The notes: generated from the sequence alone by a model not told the origin. 34,559 bases of DNA from Bacillota bacterium (GCA_012516125.1 JAAYXB010000031.1:1-34559), one strand, 5' to 3'. Positions 23,800 through 31,650 are shown, counted from the stretch's first letter. Translations and numbers: made by a program.

Positions 23800-24354
23800 G
23801 TGCGGGTCGACATTTCAACCATCAAGGACACCAAGGGCGCTAGCATTGAGGTAGAGTTACGCGAGCCCGTTGGGAGCCTGGGTGCCGCCGGCAGGGAGCT
23901 CGAGCTCTCGGACCCTGTCGAGGTACGGGCGAAGGTCACGAATACCGGCCACGGCTCTCTCCTCGTACAGGGAAAGGCGCGGGCCCGCCTCAGAGCCACA
24001 TGCGACCGGTGCCTTGCGCTGTTCGACCTCGAAATCGTGTCGGACTTCGAACAACAATACGTGAAAGGGCGCGAAGACGGGCGCCCGGCGCACTCCTCCG
24101 GCGGTGAGGGCCGGGAGGATGATGTGCGCGAGTACCACGGTGAGTTCGTCAACATCGGACCCGAGGTGAGAGAAAGCCTTTCCCTTGCAGTCCCCATCAA
24201 GCTGGTATGCAACGACGAGTGCAAGGGGCTGTGCCCGTCGTGCGGCAAGAACCTCAACGAGGGACCATGTGACTGCCCTGCGACGCCTTACGACGTCCGT
24301 CTCGCGGCTCTGGCGGACCTTGATCTTCGCAGGCAGACGGGCGAGAGAGATTAA
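23800..24354 (+). CDS. DUF177/YceD family protein YlbN
   Basis: 184 aa. GTG 23800 fits the gcggggg site about 9 bp upstream; GTG 23791 is too close to it. It begins MRVDISTIKDTKGASIEVEL and has RARLRATCDRCLALFDLEIVSDFEQQYV and a C-terminal C-x3-C-x2-C cluster (NDECKGLCPSCGKNLNEGPCDC), typical of DUF177. The family is nearly always just upstream of rpmF and is linked to 23S rRNA or large-subunit maturation. It starts about 23 bp after the predicted transcription start. An acidic Gly/Glu/Asp insertion is seen at about 90-112. Confidence 0.92.
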   Translation: MRVDISTIKDTKGASIEVELREPVGSLGAAGRELELSDPVEVRAKVTNTGHGSLLVQGKARARLRATCDRCLALFDLEIVSDFEQQYVKGREDGRPAHSSGGEGREDDVREYHGEFVNIGPEVRESLSLAVPIKLVCNDECKGLCPSCGKNLNEGPCDCPATPYDVRLAALADLDLRRQTGERD

Positions 24355-24394
24355 GTGACAGACACTAACCTTTCGTGACAGGAGTGGAGCGGAA

Positions 24395-24598
24395 ATGGCC
24401 AACCCCAAAGGTAAATTCGGCAAGTCGAGGACGAGGAAACGCCGGGCAACGTGGAAGATCGATGCGCCCACGTTTGCGAGGTGCCCGAAGTGCCACGCTG
24501 TGAAGATGCCGCACCGGGTGTGCCCTGAGTGCGGGTACTACAACGGGCGTGAGGTCATAGAGGTCGAAGAGGAGAAGAAAAAGAGGAAGGAAGCTTAG
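24395..24598 (+). CDS. rpmF: 50S ribosomal protein L32, zinc-binding form
   Basis: 67 aa: MANPKGKFGKSRTRKRRATW with a zinc ribbon of C30, C33, C43, C46, then an acidic and lysine-rich tail. Part of the large subunit. It lies 40 bp after ylbN and shares its promoter. A terminator follows, so the downstream fapR-fab genes are separately transcribed. Confidence 0.97.
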   Translation: MANPKGKFGKSRTRKRRATWKIDAPTFARCPKCHAVKMPHRVCPECGYYNGREVIEVEEEKKKRKEA

Positions 24599-24707
24599 GC
24601 TCCTCCCTGTCGCCCCGTTTTCGTGCACGGAAAAGGCGTGCGAAAGCCCGGGGTTTCAACCGGCTGTTGTTTTTCCACCACCTCCAGGGCCTGCACTGGT
24701 AGCCCTC

Positions 24708-24748
24708 CGGCCACCTTGACGAGCTCTCACGTCGGGGTGGCCGTTTTT
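24708..24748 (+). terminator. Intrinsic terminator of ylbN-rpmF
   Basis: Outer stem cggccacc (24708-24715) with ggtggccg (24736-24743), inner pairing gacg/cgtc, then TTTTT (24744-24748). The MITE-like element begins at the next base. Confidence 0.9.
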
Positions 24749-25061
24749 CTAAGCGAGGGTGCAGAAATGATCCCTACTTGTGGAAGGGCTTGCCGGTGAT
24801 TGCGCGAGAGGTGTCAAAATCCGGGCACTGGCCGCACGGGCCTGATTTTGGCGAAGCGCGCCCCGCTTGGGGCGCCGTCCCCGAGCCCAACACCGGCAAC
24901 CCGGCAACCACTGGAAAGGGGACGGCAACTGATGGACGAGACTGTTGATGTTTCCCACATTATGGCAAAGCAGCCCTGCTGAATTGCGTAAAACCGCCGC
25001 CGCGCTCGGCCAGACTACCAGCTGCTGGGGAAGTTCAACAGTCTCATGCACCCTCACTTAG
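24749..25061. mobile_element. MITE-like element with 15-bp terminal inverted repeats, copy 2
   Basis: 313 bp. Left end CTAAGCGAGGGTGCA (24749-24763), right end TGCACCCTCACTTAG (25047-25061); reverse-complemented they match at 14 of 15 positions. No transposase frame fits inside. TA dinucleotides sit next to both outer bases, as expected for Tc1/IS630-type target use. The interior has a conserved hairpin (gcgcccc-gctt-ggggcgc) and, near the right end, an 11-bp inverted repeat (gagactgttga near 24938, tcaacagtctc near 25035). Confidence 0.75.
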
Positions 25062-25394
25062 CAGGTGCAGCGCGAGGGATGGTGGTTTTCCTACCATTGT
25101 CGAAAGCTTACCTGTCTTTTCATGCGGGTCGTTTTGCGACCGCTTGCCCCGGCCCGGCTTGTAGGGTGGTCACGATCCGACCAGGTCTCCTCGCAAGAGT
25201 AGTAGCTTGGCTCTCACCTGCTGCGGTCCTTCTGGCCGTTTCCTGACCATCCGCCGGACCCGCCGCTCCAGGTGGTTAGAATCCGTCCACCCTCGGGGGT
25301 CAAGCTGGCAGGTTTCCGACCATTTTGGCCGGCGAGTGCCATCGAGTGAGGTGGCCCCTCGTCCCCGCGTGACGCGGGGTCTGGCGGTTCGGGC
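25062..25394. other. Gene-free region upstream of the fapR promoter with several hairpins
   Basis: No coding sequence is credible. Inverted repeats include gcgggtcg-ttttg-cgaccgc (from about 25116) and the perfect 7-bp ccccgcg-tga-cgcgggg (25363-25379), none with a T run. There is no clear promoter other than the one immediately downstream. Confidence 0.5.
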
Positions 25395-25423
25395 TTGCAA
25401 ACACCCCGTCGGCGTTGTATACT
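25395..25423 (+). promoter_or_regulatory. Sigma-A promoter of the fapR-plsX-fab operon
   Basis: TTGCAA (25395-25400), 17-bp spacer, TATACT (25418-25423). Transcription would start near 25430, inside the FapR box. Confidence 0.85.
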
Positions 25424-25425
25424 GG

Positions 25426-25444
25426 ATTAGTAGCAGATGCTAAT
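25426..25444 (+). promoter_or_regulatory. FapR operator
   Basis: ATTAGTAGCAGATGCTAAT: inverted repeat with ATTAG/CTAAT arms, differing at two positions from the B. subtilis-type ATTAGTACCAGATACTAAT. It overlaps the predicted start point of the fapR operon, so bound FapR would occlude initiation. Malonyl-CoA releases FapR in the known system. Confidence 0.88.
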
Positions 25445-25540
25445 ACGTGGTCTCAACGAAAGGGCAAAGGGCGCCGTCGCCGTCTTTCTACCAACTGACC
25501 TTTCACATAGGGCGGTGCCTTTCAGGGAGCGATAGCACAA

Positions 25541-26152
25541 TTGGGTGCAAGAGCATCCAAGCCTGAACGCCACCGGCGTCTTCGAGAAATGCTCGAAAGC
25601 GATCCGTTTATCACCGACCGGGAGCTTGCTAAGAAGCTGGGCGTCAGCGTCCAGACCATCCGCCTCGACAGGCTGGAACTCGGGATCCCCGAGGCACGCG
25701 AGCGCACCAGGAGAGTGGCCGAAGAGGCTACGAAGAAGGTGCGATCCGTGATGACCGGAGAGGTCATAGGGGATCTCGTACATGTGTCGCTGGGGCAAGA
25801 GGGCGTATCAATCCTCGAGCCCACCGCGGACATGGCCTTCAGGCGCACCGGCATCGTCAGGGGACACCATATCTTCGCCCAGGCCAACTCCCTTGCCGTT
25901 GCGCTCGTTGACGCGGAGGTTGCACTCACAGGCGCGGCGACCGTGAGGTTCCTGCGGCCTGTGAGGGCCGGCGACAGGCTCGTGGCAACGGCAAGGGTGA
26001 CAGAGCGGACCGGCCGAAGATATCACGTGAACGTGGTCTCGCAGGTCGCGGGCGAGGACGTGTTCAGGGGAGAGTTCGTGGTGTTTGCCCTGGATTCCTC
26101 GCCCGGGGAGGTCAGGGTTGAGGGAGGTAGCCTGCATGAAGATCGCCCTTGA
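25541..26152 (+). CDS. fapR: Malonyl-CoA-responsive lipid synthesis repressor FapR
   Basis: 203 aa from TTG 25541 (cagggag about 12 bp upstream). N-terminal DeoR-like helix-turn-helix (about 8-50: RHRRLREMLESDPFITDRELAKKLGVSVQTIRLDRLELGIPE), a linker helix, and a C-terminal hot-dog effector domain (about 90-190) with EPTADMAFRRTGIVRGHHIFAQANSLAVALVD, where FapR binds malonyl-CoA. Length is close to the usual 190-200 aa. It is the first gene of the operon it should control, downstream of a matching operator. The last 17 bp overlap plsX, so repressor and lipid genes are translationally coupled. Confidence 0.96.
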   Translation: MGARASKPERHRRLREMLESDPFITDRELAKKLGVSVQTIRLDRLELGIPEARERTRRVAEEATKKVRSVMTGEVIGDLVHVSLGQEGVSILEPTADMAFRRTGIVRGHHIFAQANSLAVALVDAEVALTGAATVRFLRPVRAGDRLVATARVTERTGRRYHVNVVSQVAGEDVFRGEFVVFALDSSPGEVRVEGGSLHEDRP

Positions 26153-27161
26153 TGCCATGGGAGGCGACTTCGCCCCGGCGGAAACCGTCTCCGGCGCCCT
26201 GCTGGCAGCGAAGGAGCTTGGCGTGGAGATCGTGCTCGTCGGCGACAGGGAGAGGATAGAGGAGAAGCTTGCGGCGCTCGGGGGCGCGAAGGGGCTTGCG
26301 GTCTCGGTGGTGCATGCGGGCGGGGTGATTCCCATGGACGAGCACCATCCGGTCGAGGCGCTTCGGAGGACGCGCGACGCATCGGTGCTCGTCGCGGCGG
26401 ACCTTGTGGCGAGGGGCGAGGCCTCTGCAATGGTGTCGGCTGGCAATACAGGCGCCGCCATGGTCGCCGCCATCATGAGGCAGAAGCGTATACGCGGCGT
26501 GGATAGACCAGCCATAGCCACGGTGTTCCCCACGACCACGGGGTACTGCCTTCTCATCGATGCGGGCGCTAACTCCGAGTGCAGGCCGCACCACATCCTG
26601 ACCTTTGCCCAGATGGGGGTGGCATACGCGAAAAGCGTCATGGGAATACCTCAGCCGACCGTCGCGCTCCTCAGCAACGGTGAAGAGGAGACAAAGGGCA
26701 CAGAACTCGTCATAGCCGCTCACGAACTCCTCCGGAAGCTAGACTTGAGTTTTATCGGCAACATCGAGGGAAAGGACATCCCCTTCGGCAAAGCCCACGT
26801 CGTGGTGACCGACGGGTTCACAGGGAACATCGTGCTCAAGCTGGCCGAGGGGGTGGGCGAGGCCATCGTGAGCATGCTGAAGGACTCGATAAGCAAGAGC
26901 CTGGCGTGCAAGATAGGGGCCTTGCTTGCTCGGCCTGCTCTCAAGGCCCTTGCGAGGCGCATGGATTACTCGGAGTACGGCGGCGCCCTGCTACTAGGCG
27001 TCAACGGCGTCACTGTCATAGCACACGGTCGGTCCAGGGCCAGGGCCATCAAGAACGCGATACGGGCCGCGAAGTCGGCGTGCGACGGGGGCGTTGTGGA
27101 TTCCATTGCAGCGATGACCGCAGCCAGGGGATACGAAGGAGGAGACGATGGTGGAATCTAA
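26136..27161 (+). CDS. plsX: Phosphate acyltransferase PlsX
   Basis: 341 aa from ATG 26136, behind gagggaggt. It makes acyl-phosphate from acyl-ACP and phosphate, feeding PlsY for phosphatidic acid synthesis. It starts MKIALDAMGGDFAPAETVSGA and has VSAGNTGAAMVAAI, LLIDAGANSECRPHHILTFAQMGVAYA, VVVTDGFTGNIVLKLAEG and YGGALLLGVNG, all diagnostic. It overlaps fapR (17 bp) and fabH (14 bp). Acyl-phosphates made by the FakA/DegV pair at 14306-17158 enter at the same point. Confidence 0.97.
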   Translation: MKIALDAMGGDFAPAETVSGALLAAKELGVEIVLVGDRERIEEKLAALGGAKGLAVSVVHAGGVIPMDEHHPVEALRRTRDASVLVAADLVARGEASAMVSAGNTGAAMVAAIMRQKRIRGVDRPAIATVFPTTTGYCLLIDAGANSECRPHHILTFAQMGVAYAKSVMGIPQPTVALLSNGEEETKGTELVIAAHELLRKLDLSFIGNIEGKDIPFGKAHVVVTDGFTGNIVLKLAEGVGEAIVSMLKDSISKSLACKIGALLARPALKALARRMDYSEYGGALLLGVNGVTVIAHGRSRARAIKNAIRAAKSACDGGVVDSIAAMTAARGYEGGDDGGI

Positions 27162-28170
27162 TGTGCGGACCCTACGGGGGGCCGGCATCGCGGGGACAGG
27201 CGCCGCAGTGCCTGAGGGCGTCCTGAGCAATTTTGACCTCGAGAAGATGGTGGACACAAGCAACGAGTGGATAGTGGAGCGCACCGGGATTAGAGAAAGA
27301 CGGATAGCGCGTGACGGCGAGGTGACCTCGGACCTCGCGGCGCGGGCCGCCAGGCTGGCGCTGGCCGACGCCGCGGTGTCGGCCGAGGATGTAGATCTTG
27401 TGATAGTGGCTACCGTGACCCCGGACATGCCGTTCCCGTCGTGCGCGTGCGTCGTCCAGGGTAAAATCGGTGCGTCCAGAGCGGCGGCGTTCGACATCGG
27501 GGCAGGCTGCACCGGATTCGTGTACGCGCTTTTCCTGGCTCACAGCCTCGTAGCGGCGGGGAGGTACGGCAACATCCTCGTCATCGGGGCTGAGACCTTG
27601 TCGAGGATCGTAAACTGGAAGGACCGCAATACGTGCGTGCTTTTTGGCGACGGGGCGGGAGCCGCGCTCGTGAGGCCGCTTGAACACGGCGACGGGGTCA
27701 TCGCTTGCATCCTCGGCGCCGACGGCACGCGGGGCGATTTGCTCACGCTTCCGGGCGGAGGGTCCGCCCACCCGGCGTCCCATGACACTGTGGACCAGGG
27801 CCTTCACTACATCCACATGCAGGGCAACCAGGTGTACAGGTTTGCGGTGAGGACCATGGTCGACGCAACCCGCGAGGTCCTTGGCAAAGCCGGACTCGCC
27901 GAGGACGACATTGACCTCGTTATCCCCCACCAGGCCAACCAGAGGCTCCTCGACCTTGCCGCGGAGCGACTCGGGGCCCCTGAGAAGGTGTATTCCAACG
28001 TAGCGAGGTTCGGGAACACCTCGGCCGCGTCCATCCCAATCGCGCTCGATGAAGCGTCGAGGGCAGGGAAGCTGAAAGCCGACGACCGCGTCCTGCTGGT
28101 CGCTTTCGGAGCAGGCCTTACGTGGGGGGCTGCCATACTCCGCTGGTGCAAGGATGAGTTCCGTGAGTAA
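27148..28170 (+). CDS. fabH: 3-oxoacyl-ACP synthase III
   Basis: 340 aa. It condenses acyl-CoA primers with malonyl-ACP to start fatty acid synthesis. Thiolase fold with catalytic C121 (DIGAGCTGFVYAL), H261 (IPHQANQR) and N290 (FGNTSAAS). The NEWIVERTGIRERRIA N-terminal motif is typical. ATG 27148 lies directly behind aaggaggag. It overlaps plsX and fabD, and the operon is tightly packed. Primer choice (branched or acetyl) cannot be read with certainty. Confidence 0.96.
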   Translation: MVESNVRTLRGAGIAGTGAAVPEGVLSNFDLEKMVDTSNEWIVERTGIRERRIARDGEVTSDLAARAARLALADAAVSAEDVDLVIVATVTPDMPFPSCACVVQGKIGASRAAAFDIGAGCTGFVYALFLAHSLVAAGRYGNILVIGAETLSRIVNWKDRNTCVLFGDGAGAALVRPLEHGDGVIACILGADGTRGDLLTLPGGGSAHPASHDTVDQGLHYIHMQGNQVYRFAVRTMVDATREVLGKAGLAEDDIDLVIPHQANQRLLDLAAERLGAPEKVYSNVARFGNTSAASIPIALDEASRAGKLKADDRVLLVAFGAGLTWGAAILRWCKDEFRE

Positions 28171-29110
28171 GATAGCCTTTATCTTCCCCGGCCAGGGGTC
28201 ACAGTACTCGGGCATGGGCCGGGAGCTTGCATCGCGCTATGCCGAGGCTCGGCGCGTGTTTGATGAGGCAGACGAGGCCCTGGGGTTTCCCCTGTCGAAG
28301 CTGTGCTTTCAAGGATCGCCCGAGGCTCTTGCGCTCACGCGGAACACCCAGCCTGCGGTGCTCGCCGTGAGCGTGGCAGTCTTTGAGGTGCTGAGGTCGA
28401 TGGGGGCTCGGCCTGGCATCGTCGCCGGGCACAGCCTGGGAGAGTACTCGGCCCTCGTCGCTGCGGGTTCTCTTGCGTTCTCCGAGGCGATTCGCCTTGT
28501 GAGCGTGCGTGGGGACCTGATGCAGAGGGCCGTGCCGCCCGGAGCAGGGACGATGGCCGCTGTCATCGGCCTTGGACGCGATGCGGTCGAGGAGTGCTGC
28601 AGGGCTGCTCGTGAGGCTGGCGCAGGGGAAGTCGAGCCTGCAAACTTCAACGCGCCCGATCAGATAGTGATTTCCGGCGGGACCACGGCGGTGAAAAAAG
28701 CCGGTGAACTGTGCGCCAGAGCGGGCGCGCGCCGCGTAATCCCCCTGAAGGTGAGCGGCCCATTTCATTCGAAGCTGATGGCCCCTGCAGCCTCGGCGTT
28801 CGAGGCCGAACTCGGTAAGGCCAGGTTAGGTGCGCCTGGTATACCTGTCGTGTGCAACATGACCGGCCGGGCGCCGTCTGGTACCGCCGAGTTGAGGGAA
28901 ATGCTCGCCCGGCAGATATGCTCTCCGGTACTGTGGGAGGAGTCAGTAAGGTTCATGTGGCAGGCAGGCGCGAGGGTGTTCGTGGAGGTGGGTCCCGGGA
29001 AGGCCCTTACCGGCCTTGTGAGGCGCATTGTGCCGGAGGCGGCGACCTTCGCAGCGGAGGCGTCGGCTCCTGCGGAAGACACGCTTGAATTCCTCAAGGG
29101 GGTTCTGTAA
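28154..29110 (+). CDS. fabD: Malonyl-CoA:ACP transacylase
   Basis: 318 aa. It moves malonyl from CoA to ACP. It starts KIAFIFPGQGSQYSGMGREL, has the nucleophile S94 in GHSLGEYSALVAAG and catalytic H205 in GPFHSKLM. It overlaps fabH by 17 bp. In many Clostridia an enoyl reductase gene (fabK) lies between fabH and fabD; here it is absent. Confidence 0.96.
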   Translation: MSSVSKIAFIFPGQGSQYSGMGRELASRYAEARRVFDEADEALGFPLSKLCFQGSPEALALTRNTQPAVLAVSVAVFEVLRSMGARPGIVAGHSLGEYSALVAAGSLAFSEAIRLVSVRGDLMQRAVPPGAGTMAAVIGLGRDAVEECCRAAREAGAGEVEPANFNAPDQIVISGGTTAVKKAGELCARAGARRVIPLKVSGPFHSKLMAPAASAFEAELGKARLGAPGIPVVCNMTGRAPSGTAELREMLARQICSPVLWEESVRFMWQAGARVFVEVGPGKALTGLVRRIVPEAATFAAEASAPAEDTLEFLKGVL

Positions 29111-29111
29111 T

Positions 29112-29855
29112 ATGAGGCTGGCGGGCAAAGTCGCGGTTGTGACCGGGGCGTCCGGCGGGATAGGGCAGGCATGCGCGGAGGCGCTTGCTCGGGAAGGTGC
29201 CGACGTGGCGGTCGTGGCCGGCCATAACCTGGCCGCGGCCGAAGAGGTGGCCCGCAAGATCGAGGAGATGGGCAGGCAGGCCATGGCCCTTGCGTGCGAC
29301 GTTTCGTCCTCCGAGGCTGTGGAAAAGGCTTGCGAGCGCATCTGCGAGCGCTTCTCGCGGATAGACATCCTCGTTAACAACGCCGGGATACGGCGGGACA
29401 ACTTCCTTATCCGGATGAGCGACGCGGAGTGGGAGGACGTGCTCCGCGTGAACCTTTCCGGAGTCTTCAACTTCACGCGCGCAGTGGGCAGGAGGATGTT
29501 CCGCCAGCGTCAGGGAAGGATAATAAACATCTCGTCAGTGGCCGGCGTGATGGGCAATGCCGGTCAGGTCAACTACTCGGCAGCCAAGGCGGGCGTGATC
29601 GGTCTCACGAAGGCTGCGGCCCGCGAGCTTGCGATGCGCGGTGTCACGGTGAACGCCATCGCGCCAGGGCTCATCGATGCCGGCATGACTATTTCTCTCA
29701 AGGAGGACGTGAAGGCGAAGTTGCTTGCAGGCGTGCCGCTCGGCCGCCTCGGCACCGCGGATGAAGTGGCCGCGGCGTGCGTCTTCCTGGCGTCCGATGA
29801 GGCAGGCTACATAACCGGCCAGGTCCTCTGCGTCGACGGGGGCCTGGCGATGTAG
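29112..29855 (+). CDS. fabG: 3-oxoacyl-ACP reductase
   Basis: 247 aa from ATG 29112, one base after the fabD stop, with aagggggtt upstream. Short-chain dehydrogenase: cofactor loop TGASGGIGQA, NNAG, and catalytic S142-Y155-K159 (YSAAKAG) at the same numbers as in characterised FabG enzymes. NADPH reduces 3-oxoacyl-ACP to 3-hydroxyacyl-ACP. Ends ITGQVLCVDGGLAM as usual. Confidence 0.97.
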   Translation: MRLAGKVAVVTGASGGIGQACAEALAREGADVAVVAGHNLAAAEEVARKIEEMGRQAMALACDVSSSEAVEKACERICERFSRIDILVNNAGIRRDNFLIRMSDAEWEDVLRVNLSGVFNFTRAVGRRMFRQRQGRIINISSVAGVMGNAGQVNYSAAKAGVIGLTKAAARELAMRGVTVNAIAPGLIDAGMTISLKEDVKAKLLAGVPLGRLGTADEVAAACVFLASDEAGYITGQVLCVDGGLAM

Positions 29856-29864
29856 ATGTAGCGG

Positions 29865-29880
29865 GCGGCCTCGGGGCCGC
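29865..29880 (+). other. Short hairpin between fabG and acpP
   Basis: gcggcc-tcgg-ggccgc, a 6-bp GC stem with a TCGG loop and no T run. It could affect mRNA processing or stability rather than termination, since ACP is usually needed at higher levels than its neighbours. Confidence 0.4.
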
Positions 29881-29910
29881 TTAGAGCATGGGTCAGGGGA
29901 GGTGAACAGG

Positions 29911-30174
29911 ATGGGCGAGATGGATCCAAGGGCGGAGGAGATCTTCGAGAAGGTCAAGAAGATCATTGTCCGTGAGGCGAAGGTAGATGAATCTCTGGTG
30001 ACGTGGGATGCCACGATGAACGATCTCTACGCCGACTCCGCTACGAGGATGAGCATCGGCGATGAGCTCGACCGCGAGTTCGATCTTGGGACCCTTGACG
30101 TGGAGATCGCCGAGGACACGACGGTCCAGGATATCGTCGACTTCATTCTTGAGAGGGTCGCTGACGAGGAGTGA
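29911..30174 (+). CDS. acpP: Acyl carrier protein with atypical recognition helix
   Basis: 87 aa from ATG 29911, with aggggagg 9 bp upstream; GTG 29902 is too close. Acidic, helical, with the phosphopantetheine Ser at S43 in YADSATRMSIGDELDREFD. Ungapped alignment with E. coli ACP places DSLDTVEL against DSATRMSI, so Leu37, Asp38 and Glu41 (E. coli numbering), which contact partner enzymes, are changed to Ala, Thr and Ser. The C-terminal EDTTVQDIVDFI is normal. Both other frames across the helix contain stops, so a local frameshift is not the reason. Position between fabG and fabF supports a role as the fatty-acid ACP, but dedicated use by another pathway is possible. Confidence 0.85.
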   Translation: MGEMDPRAEEIFEKVKKIIVREAKVDESLVTWDATMNDLYADSATRMSIGDELDREFDLGTLDVEIAEDTTVQDIVDFILERVADEE

Positions 30175-30195
30175 GCGCGGGCGGTCAGCCCGCGC
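30175..30195 (+). other. Hairpin directly after the acpP stop
   Basis: gcgcgggc-ggtca-gcccgcgc: 8-bp perfect stem with a 5-nt loop and no T run. It probably stabilises the acpP mRNA 3' end or dampens read-through into fabF. Confidence 0.5.
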
Positions 30196-30242
30196 CCGCT
30201 TCAGGGAGGGCGATCCGGCGGCGTTTTATGCGAGGTGAGGGA

Positions 30243-31484
30243 ATGAGAGCGCGAGTGGTGGTGACCGGCCTCGGCGCCGTTACCCCCATCGGGGTGGGCA
30301 AGGATGCCTTTTTCGAGGGGCTCAGGACTTCGCGGAACGGCATAGCGCGGGTGACGAGGTTCGACCCGTCGTCTTTCAGGACGCAGATGGCCGGCGAGGT
30401 GCGCGACTTCGTCGCCACTGATTACATGACGGAGCGCGAGGCCCATCGGCTGGCCAGGTTCGCGCAGTTCGCGGTGGCGGCCGCGCGGATGGCGCTGGCC
30501 GATGCCGGGCTCACCGTAGATGACTCCAACCGGGACCGTGTGGGGACTGTGATGGGGTGCGGTATCGGGGGCCTGGAGGTCTTTGAGGAACAGGTCGGAG
30601 TGCTGCGGGCTGAGGGGCCGCGAAGGGTGAGTCCGTTTTTCATCCCAATGATGATCCCGAATATGGCCTCGGGCCAGGTGGCCATCTTCACGGGCGCCAG
30701 GGGTCCCAATCTCACGGTGACGACCGCCTGCGCTGCGGCCACCCACGCCATAGGTGAGGCTTTCCGTACCATCCAGAGAGGCGAGGCCGATGTGATGCTG
30801 GCGGGCGGCGCGGAGGCCGCCGTCACGCCTGCGGGGTTCGCCGGGTTCTGCGCTCTGCGGGCCATGTCGCGCAGGAACGATGAACCGGAGAGAGCGTGCC
30901 GGCCGTTCGATAAGGGGCGCGACGGTTTCGTGATGGGGGAAGGCAGCGTCGTCCTGGTTCTCGAGAGCCTGGACCATGCCAAAAGGCGCGGGGCTCATCC
31001 CTATGCCGAGGTCGCGGGCTATGGCGCGAGCGACGACGCGCATCACATCGTTGAGCCGGATCCTGAGGGCGAGGGGGCGCTCCTTGCGATGCAGAGGGCA
31101 CTCCTTGACGCAGGGCGTTCGCCTGCTGACGTCGACTACATCAACGCCCACGGCACCTCGACGCCTCTGAACGACAGGTGCGAGACCCTGGCCATAAAGA
31201 AATTGTTCGGCTCGAACGCCAGTAAGGTCGCGATAAGCTCGACCAAGTCCATGACCGGGCATCTCCTGGGAGCGGCCGGGGGCGTGGGGGCGGCGGCGTG
31301 CGTGTTCGCCATCTCCGCCGGAGTCATTCCCGCGACGATAAACTACGAGGAGCCGGACCCCGAGTGCGATCTCGACTATGTGCCCAACGTCGCGCGCAAG
31401 GCCCAGGTAGACGTGGCGATGTCCAATTCGTTCGGGTTCGGTGGGCATAACGGCGTCATCATCCTGAAGAGATACGAGGGCTGA
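30243..31484 (+). CDS. fabF: 3-oxoacyl-ACP synthase II
   Basis: 413 aa from ATG 30243 (gaggtga 5 bp upstream), giving the family's usual length. It elongates acyl-ACP with malonyl-ACP. The Cys-His-His triad is C163 (TTACAAATH), H303 (NAHGTSTPLND) and H340 (TGHLLGAAG), the same numbers as in E. coli FabF. It is the last gene of the FapR operon. Its stop codon lies within the left edge of the third copy of the dispersed repeat (ctgagtgag, from 31481). Confidence 0.96.
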   Translation: MRARVVVTGLGAVTPIGVGKDAFFEGLRTSRNGIARVTRFDPSSFRTQMAGEVRDFVATDYMTEREAHRLARFAQFAVAAARMALADAGLTVDDSNRDRVGTVMGCGIGGLEVFEEQVGVLRAEGPRRVSPFFIPMMIPNMASGQVAIFTGARGPNLTVTTACAAATHAIGEAFRTIQRGEADVMLAGGAEAAVTPAGFAGFCALRAMSRRNDEPERACRPFDKGRDGFVMGEGSVVLVLESLDHAKRRGAHPYAEVAGYGASDDAHHIVEPDPEGEGALLAMQRALLDAGRSPADVDYINAHGTSTPLNDRCETLAIKKLFGSNASKVAISSTKSMTGHLLGAAGGVGAAACVFAISAGVIPATINYEEPDPECDLDYVPNVARKAQVDVAMSNSFGFGGHNGVIILKRYEG

Positions 31485-31650
31485 GTGAGCATGAGGGGTA
31501 TCAAGCCCGGCTACTCGCCCGAGGGGCTGGATTCTGGCGAAGCTCGCCCGCGGCGCGCTTCCGCCTCCGTGGGATTCGGCGCTCAAGCTTGTCGGATCGC
31601 AGAGGTCTCGTCGCGCGGACACCGGCAACCCGACACATGCCGGCGACTGG
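31481..31650. repeat. Diverged third copy of the dispersed repeat
   Basis: Blocks align with the elements at 20415 and 24749: ggggtatcaagcccggctac and the following gaggggctggattctggcga (31495-31540), and acaccggcaacccga near 31619-31634. The middle hairpin and the right terminal repeat are not conserved. The left edge ctgagtgag resembles ctaagtgag and contains the fabF stop. The rest of the gap to rnc (31651-31790) has a short direct repeat (aatgaagcca / agtgaagcca) and no gene. Confidence 0.5.

Noticed and set aside
24800-24982. Short frames inside the MITE-like element
   Set aside because: They are shorter than 65 codons, not preserved between copies 1 and 2, and have no transposase motif.
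29911-30174. Frameshift as explanation for the odd ACP helix
   Set aside because: Both alternative frames meet stop codons within the helix, and an ungapped match to normal ACP resumes after it.
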